64,000 nucleotides of DNA. Origin: Burkholderiales bacterium. Lineage in GTDB: Bacteria; Pseudomonadota; Gammaproteobacteria; Burkholderiales; Burkholderiaceae_C. The DNA lies in the NCBI GenBank assembly GCA_028872015.1, contig JAGWLO010000006.1, positions 1 through 64,000 on the forward strand. Direction: 5' to 3'. A program made the position numbers and the translations under genes. The notes under the pieces are model-generated. The model was given only the letters and a program-made list of their open reading frames with translations, was not told the DNA's origin and searched no databases. Positions 51,816 through 62,000 of this stretch are shown piece by piece. The stretch's first letter is position 1, and every line of letters begins with the position of its first letter.

Positions 51816-53612
51816 TCAGGCCGTGTGGTGCACCTCGGCCTGGCCGTAGACCGGCGTGGGCAGCCCCTCCAGCCGGGCCTTGAGCTGCAGCGACAGGAAC
51901 TGCGAGTAGTGCCGGCTCTGGTGCAGGTTGCCGCCGTGCACCCACAGGTGCGGCACCTGGGTCGGCTTCCACATGTTGCGCAGCTCGCCTTCCCAGGGCC
52001 CGGGGTCCTTGGGCGTGTCCGAGCCCAGGCCCCAGACCTTGCCCAGCCGGTCGGCGACCTCGGGCGAGATCAGGTCGGCCAGCCAGCGGTTCATCGAGCC
52101 GTAGCCGGTGGCGTAGACCAGCACGTCGGCGGGCAGCTCGGTGCCGTCGGTCAGCGTCACGCTCTTCGGGTTGATGCGCTCGATGTTGACGCCGCTCTTG
52201 AGCTTGATGCTGCCGTTGGCCACCAGCTCGCTGGCGCCGACGTCGATGTAGTAGCCCGAGCCGCGGCGCAGGTACTTCATGAACAGGCCGGAGCCGTCGG
52301 CGCCGAAGTCGAGCAGGAAGCCGGCACCCTCGAGCCGGCCGTACAGATCCGCCTCGCGCCGCTTCATCTCCTCGTACACCGGGATGTGGAACGTGTGCAT
52401 GATCTTGTACGGCACGCTGGCGAAGATCAGGTCGGCCTTGTGGTGGTCGATGCCGCTCTTCACGGCCTGCTCGCTGTACAGGCCGCCCAGCGCCAGCTCC
52501 ATCAGCGCCTTCGACGGCGCGATGTGGGTCGACGAGCGCTGCACCATCGTCACGTCGACGTCGTTCTCCCACAGCGCGGCACAGATGTCGTGGGCCGAGT
52601 TGTTCGAGCCCAGCACCACCACCTTCTTGCCCTTGCACGCATCGGGGCCCGGATGCTGGCTGGAGTGGTGCTGGTCGCCGAGGAAGGTCTCGGCGCCGGG
52701 GATCTTGGGCACGTTGGCGTAGCCCGAGACGCCGAGCGCGATGACCAGCTCCTTCGGCCGCAGCACCACGGTCTTGCCGTCGCGCTCGACCGTCACGTCC
52801 CAGCGCTGCGCGGCCTCGTCCCAGCGGCAGTTCTTGGCCAGCGTCGAGCCCCAGTAGTTGATCTCCATGATCTCGACGTAGGCCTCGAGCCAGTCGCCGA
52901 TCTTGTCCTTGGGCGAGAACACCGGCCAGTCGTCGGGGAAGGGCAGGTAGGGCAGGTGGTCGTACCAGACCGGGTCGTGCAGGCACAGGCTCTTGTAGCG
53001 CTTGCGCCAGCTGTCGCCGGGGCGCGCGTTCTTCTCGACCACCAGGGTGGGCACGCCCAGCCGCCGCAGCCGCGCGCCGAGGGCGATGCCGCCCTGGCCG
53101 CCGCCGATCACCACCACGTCGGGCTGCACCGTGTGGCCCAGCGTGGCCCGCTCCTGGGCGCGCAGCTCGGCCCAGCTCTTGCGGTGCTTGTGCACGCCAT
53201 GCTCGGCGCCGGCGATGCGGCGCTCGCCGGTCTTCTCCTCGAAGCCCTTGAGCTCGACCATCGTCGTCAGCAGCGTCCAGGCCTTGCCTTCCTTCAGCCG
53301 CAGCAGGCCCTTGCCGCGCGCGACCCGGGTCTCGAAGGTGAACCAGGCTTCGGTGACGCCGTCGGTGGTGCTGGCCTCGCCGTCGAGCCGCCAGTTCGAC
53401 GGTGCCACGTCGGCCAGCCGGGCCTCGAGCATCGCGCGCACGGCGGTCGGGCTTTCCTGGGTGCAGATGTTCCAGGTGAAGGCGACCAGGTCGCGCCAGT
53501 AGCACTCGGGGCCGAACAGGGCCACGGCGGCGTCGAGGTCGCGCCGGCCCAGGGCCTGCTCGAAGCCGGTCAGCCAGCCCTGGGCCAGCGCGCTGGGGGA
53601 GGTCTCGTTCAT
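51816..53612 (-). CDS. SnoaL-like/FMO-type flavin monooxygenase fusion
   Basis: A 598-residue protein. Residues 10-135 form an NTF2/SnoaL-like domain (ALGRRDLDAAVALFGPECYWRDLVAFTWNICTQE). From about residue 165 an FMO-like flavoprotein follows with FAD motif VVVIGGGQGGIALGARLRRLGVPTLVVEKN, NADPH motif KVVVLGSNNSAHDICAALWEN near 345 and a preceding FLGDQHHSSQHPG resembling the FMO fingerprint. Start 53612 is chosen because GGAG lies six bases upstream; METR at 53624 is the alternative. Substrate unknown; N-hydroxylation or Baeyer-Villiger activity is possible. Confidence 0.86.
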   Translation of the reverse strand: MNETSPSALAQGWLTGFEQALGRRDLDAAVALFGPECYWRDLVAFTWNICTQESPTAVRAMLEARLADVAPSNWRLDGEASTTDGVTEAWFTFETRVARGKGLLRLKEGKAWTLLTTMVELKGFEEKTGERRIAGAEHGVHKHRKSWAELRAQERATLGHTVQPDVVVIGGGQGGIALGARLRRLGVPTLVVEKNARPGDSWRKRYKSLCLHDPVWYDHLPYLPFPDDWPVFSPKDKIGDWLEAYVEIMEINYWGSTLAKNCRWDEAAQRWDVTVERDGKTVVLRPKELVIALGVSGYANVPKIPGAETFLGDQHHSSQHPGPDACKGKKVVVLGSNNSAHDICAALWENDVDVTMVQRSSTHIAPSKALMELALGGLYSEQAVKSGIDHHKADLIFASVPYKIMHTFHIPVYEEMKRREADLYGRLEGAGFLLDFGADGSGLFMKYLRRGSGYYIDVGASELVANGSIKLKSGVNIERINPKSVTLTDGTELPADVLVYATGYGSMNRWLADLISPEVADRLGKVWGLGSDTPKDPGPWEGELRNMWKPTQVPHLWVHGGNLHQSRHYSQFLSLQLKARLEGLPTPVYGQAEVHHTA

Positions 53613-53750
53613 CCGCGTCTCCATCGTCGGTTGCGGGCGGTCCGGCGTTCGCCCGGACCCGCGTTCCAGCCCCACTGTGCGGCCATCGGCCGCGTCTGAC
53701 GACCCCGGGCAAACGTGGAGGAACCGACCGCGCCCCTGCGCAGTGCCCGC

Positions 53751-55085
53751 TCAGCCGGTGCGCGTGTCGGCGCCGGCGTCGATCTCTACGTCGTCTTCCT
53801 GGCGCAGGTGGATCAGGCCGTTGGTGTAGTTGTATTCGAAGACCTCGCCGTGGCGGCCCCACTCGATGGCGGTGCGCATCACGCGCTCGGCCTCGGCGCC
53901 GTCCAGGCTTTCGCGCAGCAGGCGCAGGAAGGGCTCTTCGGGCAGCTCGCGCGAGGGCTCCTGGTCCAGGCTGTGGCGGATGTGCGCCACCAGCGGCACG
54001 CGTGCCAGCAGCTGGCGGCCGAAGATCTGCTGCCGCTCGGTGTAGGGCCGCTCGACGTACTCGCGCCCCAGCGGCGTGATGTGCAGGTCGCCGTCGGCCA
54101 GGCGCGACAGCTCCAGCAGCGACAGCGCCTGCACCAGCGGCAGCAGCTCGTCGTCGGTGAGCTCGGTCACCTCGGCCAGCTTGGGCAGGTCGGCGCGGCC
54201 CGCGAACTGGTCGTCCAGCAGCATCTCGAGCAGGCCTTCCATGCGCGCCACGTCGGCCTCGGGCAGACGCTCGGCCAGGTTGATCTTGACGGGCTCGGCC
54301 GCCGGGCGGCCGGCCCGCGTGTGGCCGGCCGTCATCAGCGCGTAGACCTCGTCGACCAGCATCCGCACCTCGGCGCTGTCGGCGCTGCGCGGCCGGGGCA
54401 GCCGCACCGCCAGCTGGAAGCGCACGCGCCCGGGGTCGCTGGCGAAGACCAGGATGCGGTCGGCCATCAGCACCGCCTCTTCGATGTTGTGCGAGACCAC
54501 CAGCATCGCCTTGGTGGGCATGCTGCCGCCGGCCCACAGCTCGAGGATGTCCTCGCGCAGGCGCTCGCCGGTCAGCACGTCCAGCGCCGAGAAGGCCTCG
54601 TCCATCAGCAGCACCTCGGGCTCGACCACCAGCGCGCGCGCGATGCCCACGCGCTGGCGCATGCCACCCGAGAGCTCGCGCGGCAGCGCGCCCTCGAAGC
54701 CGGCCAGGCCGATGAGCTCGATCGCCTGCCCGGCGCGCTTCTCGCGCTCGGCCTGCGGCATGCCGCGGGCCTCCAGGCCGAGCTCCACGTTCTGCTGCAC
54801 CGTCAGCCACGGGAAGAGCGCGAACGACTGGAACACCATGCTCACCCCGCGCGCCGGGCCGTACAGCGGCTGGCCGCGGTAGCTCACCTCGCCGGCGTCG
54901 ACGCCGATCAGGCCCGCCAGGATGCGCAGCAGCGTCGACTTGCCCGAGCCCGACTGCCCGAGCAGGGCCACGATCTCGCCCTCGGCCAGGCGCAGGTCCA
55001 CGCCCTCCAGCACCGAGCGCGCGCGGCCGTCGGCCGAGCGGAAGGATTTGCCGACCCCCTTCAACTCGACGATGGCGTCCGACAT
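53751..55085 (-). CDS. ABC transporter ATPase with C-terminal AAA-associated domain
   Basis: A 444-residue nitrate/sulfonate/taurine-type ABC ATPase. The first 240 residues hold Walker A LGQSGSGKS (near 42), Q-loop FQSFALFPW, signature LSGGMRQRVGIARAL (near 140) and Walker B VLLMDEAFSALD. Residues about 270-430 form the AAA-associated C-terminal domain (AERLPEADVARMEGLLEMLLDDQFAGRADLPKLAEV), winged-helix-like and common in this subgroup. It follows the permease gene by 25 bp. No substrate-binding protein gene is nearby. Confidence 0.9.
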   Translation of the reverse strand: MSDAIVELKGVGKSFRSADGRARSVLEGVDLRLAEGEIVALLGQSGSGKSTLLRILAGLIGVDAGEVSYRGQPLYGPARGVSMVFQSFALFPWLTVQQNVELGLEARGMPQAEREKRAGQAIELIGLAGFEGALPRELSGGMRQRVGIARALVVEPEVLLMDEAFSALDVLTGERLREDILELWAGGSMPTKAMLVVSHNIEEAVLMADRILVFASDPGRVRFQLAVRLPRPRSADSAEVRMLVDEVYALMTAGHTRAGRPAAEPVKINLAERLPEADVARMEGLLEMLLDDQFAGRADLPKLAEVTELTDDELLPLVQALSLLELSRLADGDLHITPLGREYVERPYTERQQIFGRQLLARVPLVAHIRHSLDQEPSRELPEEPFLRLLRESLDGAEAERVMRTAIEWGRHGEVFEYNYTNGLIHLRQEDDVEIDAGADTRTG

Positions 55086-55110
55086 GGCGCAGGCTCCCGC
55101 TGGATGGTGT

Positions 55111-56838
55111 TCAGAAGTGGATCCGGTCTTCGGCCAGCCGGTACAGCCGGCGCCAGACGAAGTGGTTCATGCTCATCACGAAGACGCACATCACGCCGAT
55201 GCCCAAGGCGATGCGCGGAAAGTCGCCCGCCGTGGTCATCTGCCGGATGTAGCTGCCCAGGCCCTGCGCCTGCACGGTGGTGTCGCCCCAGCTCACGTAC
55301 TCGGCCACGATGCTGGCGTTCCACGAGCCGCCGCTGGCGGTGATGGCGCCGGTGACGAAGCTCGGAAACACCGCCGGCAGCAGGTAGCGCCGCCACTTCA
55401 GCCAGCCCGCCAGGCCCAGGTTCTGCGCCGCATAGCGCAGCTCGGTGGGCACGGTGGAGGCACCGGCGATGACGTTGAACAGGATGTACCACTGCGTGCC
55501 CAGCACCATCAGCGGCGACAGCCAGATGCTCGGGTTGAGATGCCAGTGCACGATGCCGGCCACCGCCAGCGGGAACACCAGGTTGACCGGAAACGCGGCC
55601 AGGAACTGCGCCGTCGCCTGCAGCCGCCCGGCCCAGGCCGGGTTCATGCCGATCCACACGCCGATCGGCACCCACACCAGCGCCGCGATCGCGATCAGCA
55701 CCAGCACCCGCGTCATGGTGTAGCAGCCGAGCACGAACACGTGCAGCACCTCGGCCGGGCCGACCTCGGCGCTGACGAAGGTGACCAGCCGCCAGATCGC
55801 CAGCAGCACCGCGGCGGCGACGAAGGCGTCCCAGGCGCGCGACCAGGCGTTGTTGACGGGCCGGCTGCGGGCCCGGATGGAGGTGCCGTCGTGGCGGCGG
55901 ATGAAGACGCGGAACGAGCGCTGCAGCAGCGCCACGCCCTGCAGCCCCAGCGCCTGCAGGCGGTCGGTGCGGCGCAGCCAGGTCAGCAGCCACGAGCTGG
56001 GCGCGTCTTCCTGGCTGCCTTCCTCGAAGCGGAACTTGTCGGCCCAGGCCAGCAGCGGGCGGAAGAACAGCTGGTCGTACAGCGAGATGCCCACGAGCAT
56101 GCCGAAGATGGCCCAGCCGATGGCGCCCAGGTCCTTGCGCTCGATGGCCAGCGCGATGTACGAGCCCACGCCGGGCAGCTTGATGTCCTGGTTGCTGACC
56201 GAGATGGCCTCGGAGGCGACGACGAAGAACCAGCCGCCCGACATCGACATCATCATGTTCCACAGCAGCCCGGGCATGGCGAAGGGCAGCTCCAGGCGCC
56301 AGAAGCGCTGCCAGCCCGAGAGCTGGAACACCTGGGCCGCCTCGTGCAGCTCGGCCGGCACGGTGCGCAGCGACTGGTACATGCTGAAGGCCATGTTCCA
56401 GGCCTGCGAGGTGAAGATGGCGAAGATGGCCGCGCACTCCACGCCCAGCAGGTTGCCCGGGAACAGCAGGATGAACGGCGCCACCGCGATGGCCTGGAAA
56501 CCCAGCACCGGGATCGACTGCAGGATGTCGAGCAGCGGCACCAGCACCTTCTCGGCCGCGCGGTACTTGGCCGCCAGCACCGCGAAGACGCAGGCGAACA
56601 CGAGCGAGCAGCCCAGCGCCAGGAACATGCGCAGCGTGGTGCGCATCAGGTAGTAGGGCAGCACCGCCGGGTCCAGCGTCAGCGGCAGCGCGTCGCCCAC
56701 CTGGTAGGGCCGCGCCATCTGCGAGCCGCCCCAGGCCAGCAGCACCAGCAGCGAGAGCACCAGCGGCAGCAGCGCCCAGTCCCAGCGGTTGCCGCCGGCC
56801 TCGACCACCTGGCGCGGGAAAAAGGGCTTGTTGAACAT
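55111..56838 (-). CDS. ABC transporter double permease (two BPD domains in one chain)
   Basis: A 575-residue membrane protein in which two binding-protein-dependent permease domains are fused: one with EAA-like loop HEAAQVFQLSGWQRFWRLELPFAMPGLLW (near residue 165), a second with LRYAAQNLGLAGWLKWRRYLLPAVFPSFVTGAI (near 475). About 12 membrane helices in total. The pair with the AAA-associated ATPase is a known full-length arrangement for NitT/TauT-like systems, but substrate specificity is unknown. ATG at 56838, divergent from egtD by 139 bp. Confidence 0.88.
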   Translation of the reverse strand: MFNKPFFPRQVVEAGGNRWDWALLPLVLSLLVLLAWGGSQMARPYQVGDALPLTLDPAVLPYYLMRTTLRMFLALGCSLVFACVFAVLAAKYRAAEKVLVPLLDILQSIPVLGFQAIAVAPFILLFPGNLLGVECAAIFAIFTSQAWNMAFSMYQSLRTVPAELHEAAQVFQLSGWQRFWRLELPFAMPGLLWNMMMSMSGGWFFVVASEAISVSNQDIKLPGVGSYIALAIERKDLGAIGWAIFGMLVGISLYDQLFFRPLLAWADKFRFEEGSQEDAPSSWLLTWLRRTDRLQALGLQGVALLQRSFRVFIRRHDGTSIRARSRPVNNAWSRAWDAFVAAAVLLAIWRLVTFVSAEVGPAEVLHVFVLGCYTMTRVLVLIAIAALVWVPIGVWIGMNPAWAGRLQATAQFLAAFPVNLVFPLAVAGIVHWHLNPSIWLSPLMVLGTQWYILFNVIAGASTVPTELRYAAQNLGLAGWLKWRRYLLPAVFPSFVTGAITASGGSWNASIVAEYVSWGDTTVQAQGLGSYIRQMTTAGDFPRIALGIGVMCVFVMSMNHFVWRRLYRLAEDRIHF

Positions 56839-56977
56839 GGGCAGCGGGCGGGCGGGTGTGGGCAGGCGGTTCGTCGCGCGCCGGATTGTGGCTGCTGTCG
56901 CGGTCAGGGCCGTGACGGCGCAGGCGCTAGGATCGGCCGCCATCGACGCCCGCCCAAGCCGCCCCGTGATCACCCCG

Positions 56978-57988
56978 ATGCCGCCCCTGACGCCCGACGC
57001 GCCGCCCGACGCGCCGCCTCGCGCGCCCACCTTCGTCAGCCGGGCCGGTGCGGGCACCGACCCGGTGGCCGGCCCGGCCGCCGAGCTGGCGGCGGGCCTG
57101 CAGGCGCAGCCGGCCGCCATCGCGCCCAAGTACTTCTACGACCCGCTCGGCTCGGCGCTGTTCACCGCCATCACCGAGCTGCCCGAGTACTACCCCACGC
57201 GCACCGAGGCCGCCATCCTGCAGGCCTGCGGCGCCGAGATCGCCGGCGTGCTGCGCGCCGCGCTGCCGCCGGGCTTCGACCTCGTCGACCTGGGCGCCGG
57301 CGACGGCGCGAAGGCGGCCCGCCTGTTCGGGCCGCTGGCGCCCGGCCGCTACATCGCGGTCGACATCTCCGAGGCTTACCTGCGCCAGGCGCTCGACGCG
57401 CTGCAGCGGCGCTTTCCGGCGCTGCCGATGGTGGGCGTGGGGCTCGACTTCGCGGCCCGCCTGGCCCTGCCCGAGGGCCTGCCGGCGGGCCCGGCGCTGG
57501 TGTTCTACCCCGGTTCGAGCATCGGCAACTTCGCGCCGCCGCAGGCGCTGCGGCTGCTGCGCGAGGCGCGTGCGCTGGCGCGCGGCGGCGCGCTGCTGAT
57601 CGGCGCCGACCTCGTCAAGCCGCCCGCCGTGCTGGAGGCGGCCTACGACGACGCGCTGGGCGTCACCGCGGCTTTCAACCGCAACCTGCTCAGCCACGTC
57701 AACCGGCTGCTGGGCAGCGATTTCGAGCTCGCCGACTGGAAGCACCGGGCGCTGTTCAACGCCGCCGAGTCGCGCATCGAGATGCACCTGCAGGCGCAGC
57801 GCGCGCTGACCGTGCGCTGGCCGGGCGGCGAGCGCCGCTTCGGCGCCGGCGAACGCATCCACACCGAGAGCTCGTACAAGTGGCAGCCGGCCGCCTTCGA
57901 GGCCCTGCTGCGCCAGGCCGGCTGGCGCCAGGTGCAGTGCTTCAGCGACCCGCTTGCGTGGTTCGGCGTCTTCTTGGCGCAGGGCTGA
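56978..57988 (+). CDS. egtD: L-histidine N-alpha-methyltransferase EgtD
   Basis: A 336-residue methyltransferase that makes hercynine (trimethylhistidine) from histidine and SAM, first step of ergothioneine synthesis. Conserved stretches are IAPKYFYDPLGSALFTAITELPEYYPTRTEAAIL (about residues 48-81), the SAM-binding DLVDLGAGDGAKAARL near 103, YPGSSIGNFAP near 183 and HTESSYKW near 293. An in-frame GTG 12 bp upstream could also serve. EgtB, the usual partner, is not adjacent; only an unrelated ABC permease and hydrolase flank it. Confidence 0.92.
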   Translation: MPPLTPDAPPDAPPRAPTFVSRAGAGTDPVAGPAAELAAGLQAQPAAIAPKYFYDPLGSALFTAITELPEYYPTRTEAAILQACGAEIAGVLRAALPPGFDLVDLGAGDGAKAARLFGPLAPGRYIAVDISEAYLRQALDALQRRFPALPMVGVGLDFAARLALPEGLPAGPALVFYPGSSIGNFAPPQALRLLREARALARGGALLIGADLVKPPAVLEAAYDDALGVTAAFNRNLLSHVNRLLGSDFELADWKHRALFNAAESRIEMHLQAQRALTVRWPGGERRFGAGERIHTESSYKWQPAAFEALLRQAGWRQVQCFSDPLAWFGVFLAQG

Positions 57989-58017
57989 AATGCAAGCGCC
58001 CGCGGGGCGCCCGGCGC

Positions 58018-58971
58018 CTACCGCAGGCCCAGAAAATCGAGCACCGGCTGCACGCTGCGCACCGGGTCTTCTTCCTGCGGCACATGCCCGAGCGCGTCGA
58101 AGACGACGACCCGGCTGCCCGCGATGCGCTGCGCGAACGCCTGCGCGGTGGCGGGCGGGATCAGGCGGTCGCGCCCGCCCCACAGGATCAGCGTGGGCAG
58201 CTTCAGCGCGGCGATGCGCTCGGCGCCCGCGTCGGCGCCCAGGTGCTGCAGGCGCAGCGCCAGCGCGCGGCGGTTGCCGGCGCGCAGCGCCAGCTCGAAG
58301 TAGCGGTCGACCAGCGCCGGCGTGACCCGGCGCGGATCGCCGTAGGCCTGCGCCAGGCCCTGCTCGACGAGCGAGCGCGGCAGCACCCATTCGGTGATGC
58401 GGTTGAGCACCGGCACGCGGGCGAGCATCCAGCCCAGCGGCCGCACGCCGGGCTTGGACGGCAGGCCCGAGGCGTCCACCAGGATCAGCCCGGCCACCCG
58501 TTGCGGGGCCAGGCTCGCCACGCGCCAGGCCACCTCGCCCCCGAGCGAGTTGCCGCCGATGACGACGCGCGGCAGGCGCAGCGCCTCGAGCAGGTCGAGC
58601 GTGAAGCGGGCCAGCGCGTCGCCGCTGTAGTCGTCGGGCGCGTAATCGCCCGTGAACGGGCCCGTGAGGCCGAAGCCCGGCAGGTCGAAGGTGATGACGC
58701 GGCGCCGGCCCTGCAGCGCGCCCACCCAGCCTTCCCAGGTGTGCAGGCTGGCCGAAGTGCCGTGGATCAGCACCACGGGCTGCGGGTCCTCGCGCGGGCC
58801 CTGGTCGCGAAAGTGCACGAGCTGGCCGCGCACGTCCATGAAGTCCGAGGGCGGCAGCGCCCAGCGCGCCACCAGCGACTGTGCCGGCCGGTCGGGGGCG
58901 TAGGAGACGGCCAGCGCCAGCGCGCTCAGCAGCAGGAGCACGCCGACGCCGCGCAGCAGCCATTCGCCCAT
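58018..58971 (-). CDS. Membrane-anchored alpha/beta hydrolase
   Basis: A 317-residue alpha/beta hydrolase. A hydrophobic N-terminal segment (residues 7-22, LRGVGVLLLLSALALAV) anchors or exports it. The nucleophile elbow is GGNSLGGEVAW (Ser near residue 142), the oxyanion strand PVVLIHGTSASLHTW near 67, Asp in LILWGGRDRLIPP and the catalytic His in FDALGHVPQEEDP near 292. Divergent from dnaE across a 12-bp inverted repeat; a TAGAAT box lies eight bases before its ATG. Confidence 0.88.
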   Translation of the reverse strand: MGEWLLRGVGVLLLLSALALAVSYAPDRPAQSLVARWALPPSDFMDVRGQLVHFRDQGPREDPQPVVLIHGTSASLHTWEGWVGALQGRRRVITFDLPGFGLTGPFTGDYAPDDYSGDALARFTLDLLEALRLPRVVIGGNSLGGEVAWRVASLAPQRVAGLILVDASGLPSKPGVRPLGWMLARVPVLNRITEWVLPRSLVEQGLAQAYGDPRRVTPALVDRYFELALRAGNRRALALRLQHLGADAGAERIAALKLPTLILWGGRDRLIPPATAQAFAQRIAGSRVVVFDALGHVPQEEDPVRSVQPVLDFLGLR

Positions 58972-58978
58972 CGGCGCG

Positions 58979-59020
58979 GATTCTAGGCAGGGCGGTGCAA
59001 GGGGGGGGCTGCCTAGAATC
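58979..59020. promoter_or_regulatory. Mirrored divergent promoter: 12-bp inverted repeat
   Basis: GATTCTAGGCAG (58979-58990) and CTGCCTAGAATC (59009-59020) are perfect inverted copies separated by 18 bp containing a G8 run (59001-59008). Each arm holds TAGAAT reading outward, five bases from the dnaE ATG and eight from the hydrolase ATG, so each arm may be the -10 of one gene. The symmetry also suits a dimeric regulator or cruciform. Confidence 0.6.
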
Positions 59021-59024
59021 CGGC

Positions 59025-62000
59025 ATGAGCTTCGTCCACCTGCGCATCCACACCGAATACTCCGTCGTCGACGGCACGCTGCGCATCGATGCCGCCGCCG
59101 CCGCCGCGAGCGCGGACGACCAGCCGGCGCTGGCCATCACCGACCTGAACAACCTGTTCGGCGCGGTCAAGTTCTACCGCGCCTGCCGCGGCGCCGGCGT
59201 CAAGCCGCTGCTGGGCGTGGACGCGTGGATGGAGCCCGCGCCGGGCACCACCGGCGCCGAGCGCCAGCCCAGCCGGCTGCTGCTGCTGGCGCAGAGCCAC
59301 GCGGGCTACCTGAACCTGTGCCAGCTGCTGGCGCGGGCCTGGGTGACGAACGCGCAGCGCTCGCAGGCGTGGCTGAAGTGGGAGTGGCTGGGCGAGCTGG
59401 GCGCGGGCCTGATCGCGCTGTCGGGCGCCGACCTGGGCAGCGTCGGCATGGCCCTGCTGGCCGGCGACGACGATCGCGCCGAGGCCGCCGCGCGCCAGCT
59501 CGCGGCGCTGTTCCCGGGCCGCTTCTACCTCGAGCTGCAGCGCGCCGGCCATCCCGGCAACGAAGCCCAGGTGCGCGGCGCAGTGACGCTGGCCGCGCGC
59601 CTGGGCCTGCCGGTGGTGGCCACGCACCCGGTGCAGTTCCTGCAGGCCGACGACTTCGACGCCCACGAGGCGCGCGTGTGCATCGCCGAGGGCGAGCTGC
59701 TGGCCAACCCGCGGCGCATCAAGCGCTTCACGCGCGAGCAGCACTTCAAGACCGCGGCCGAGATGGCCGCCTTGTTCGCCGACGTGCCCTCGGCGCTGGC
59801 CAACGCGGTGGAGATCGCGCGCCGCTGCAACCTGAGCCTGGTGCTGGACAAGCCGCAACTGCCCGATTTTCCAACGCCCGAAGTGGGTGGCGTGCGGATG
59901 CCGATCGAGGCCTACTTCCGCCAGGCCTCGCACGACGGGCTGGCGCGGCGCCTGGCCGCGCTCTATCCCGATGACACCGTGCGCCAGCAGCAGCGGCCGC
60001 GCTACCTGGAGCGCCTCGAGTTCGAGCTCGACACCATCGTCAAGATGGGCTTCCCGGGCTACTTCCTCATCGTCTCCGACTTCATCGTCTGGGCCAAGGA
60101 GCATGGCTGCCCGGTGGGGCCCGGGCGCGGCTCGGGCGCGGGCTCGCTGGTGGCCTACGCGCTGTTCGTGACCGACCTCGACCCGCTGCGGTACAAGCTG
60201 CTGTTCGAGCGCTTCCTGAACCCCGAGCGGGTGTCGATGCCCGACTTCGACATCGACTTCTGCCAGGCCAACCGCGACCGCGTGATCGAGTACGTGAAGG
60301 CCAAGTACGGGCGCGACGCGGTGAGCCAGATCGCCACCTTCGGCACCCTGGCCAGCAAGGCCGCGCTGCGCGACGTGGGCCGCGTGCTGGGCCTGGGCTA
60401 CGGCCAGGTCGACAGCGTCGCCAAGCTGGTGCCCGGGCTGCCGGGCAAGACCTACACGCTGGCCCGCCTGCCCGAGCCGCCGGCCCGGCCCGACCCGGGC
60501 CTCATCTACGTGCGCAAGGAGGTGCCCGAGCTGGAGCAGCGCGAGGCGGCGGAAGAGGAGGTGGCCGAGCTGCTGAGCCTGGCCACGCGCGTCGAGGGCC
60601 TGGTGCGCAACGTCGGCATGCACGCTGGTGGCGTGCTCATCGCCCCGGGCAAGATCACCGACTTCTGCCCGCTGTACCAGCAGCCCGGCAGCGACAGCGC
60701 GGTGAGCCAGTTCGACAAGGACGACGTCGAGGCCATCGGCCTCGTCAAGTTCGACTTCCTGGGCCTGGCCACGCTGACCATCCTCGAGCTGGCCAAGGAC
60801 TTCATCCGTGCCCGCCGGCCCGGGCGCCAGGACTTCGACTATGACCGCCTGCCGCTCGACGACCCGCGGGTCTACAAGCTGTTCAGCGACGGCCTGACCG
60901 AGGCGGTGTTCCAGTTCGAAAGCCGCGGCATGCAGGGCATGCTGCGCGAGGCGCGGCCGCAGCGGCTGGAGGACCTGATCGCGCTGAACGCGATGTTCCG
61001 CCCGGGGCCGATGGAGAACATCCCCTCGTTCTGCGCGCGCAAGAACGGCAAGGAGGACATCGTCTACCCGCACCCGCTGCTGGCGCCGGTGCTGGAGGAG
61101 ACCTACGGCATCTTCGTCTACCAGGAGCAGGTGATGCAGGCCGCGCAGCTGCTGGGCGGCTACAGCCTGGGCGGCGCCGACCTGCTGCGCCGCGCGATGG
61201 GCAAGAAGAAGGCCGAGGAGATGGCCCGGCACCGCGCGATCTTCCGCGACGGCGCCGCCAAGCAGGGCATCGCGGCCGAGAAGGCCGACGAGGTCTTCGA
61301 CCTGATGGAGAAGTTCGCCGGCTACGGCTTCAACAAGAGCCATGCCGCCGCGTATTCGCTGCTCGCGTACCACACCGGCTGGCTGAAGGTGCACTGCACG
61401 GCCGAGTTCTACGCCGCCAACATGACGGTGGAAGCCGACAACACCGACAAGCTGAAGGTGCTGCTGGCCGACGCCCAGCTGTTCGGCATCCGCTTCGAGC
61501 CACCCGACATCAACCGCGGCACGGCGCGCTTCGAGCCCATCGACGACCGCACCATCCGCTACGGCCTGGCGGCGGTGAAGGGCACGGGGCAGGGCGCGAT
61601 CGAGGCCATCGTCGGCGCGCGCGAAGGCCGCGGCCCGCGCGAAGGCGTGGGCGGCGGGCCGTTCCGCAGCCTGTTCGACTTCTGCGCCCGCGTCGACCGC
61701 AAGGCGGTGAACAAGCGCGCCGTCGAGGCGCTGGTGAAGGCCGGTGCCTTCGACGCGCTGCAGCCCGATCGCGCGGCGCTGCTGGCCAGCGTGGCCCTGG
61801 CGTTCGACTGGGCCGAGACCCAGGAGGCCAACGCGCTGCAGGGCGGTCTGTTCGACGACGGCGACCTGGGCGACGGCCATGGCAGCAGCACGCAGGAGCC
61901 GGCGCTGGTGCATACCGCACCCTGGGGCGTGCACGAGCGGCTGCTGCAGGAAAAGGCGGCGCTGGGCTTCTTCCTGTCGGGCCATCTGTTCGATGCCTGG

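Noticed and set aside
59001-59008. Phase-variable dnaE promoter through the G8 run
   Set aside because: dnaE is essential and no -35 box at proper distance was found, so slippage control is not supported beyond the mention in the dnaE finding.
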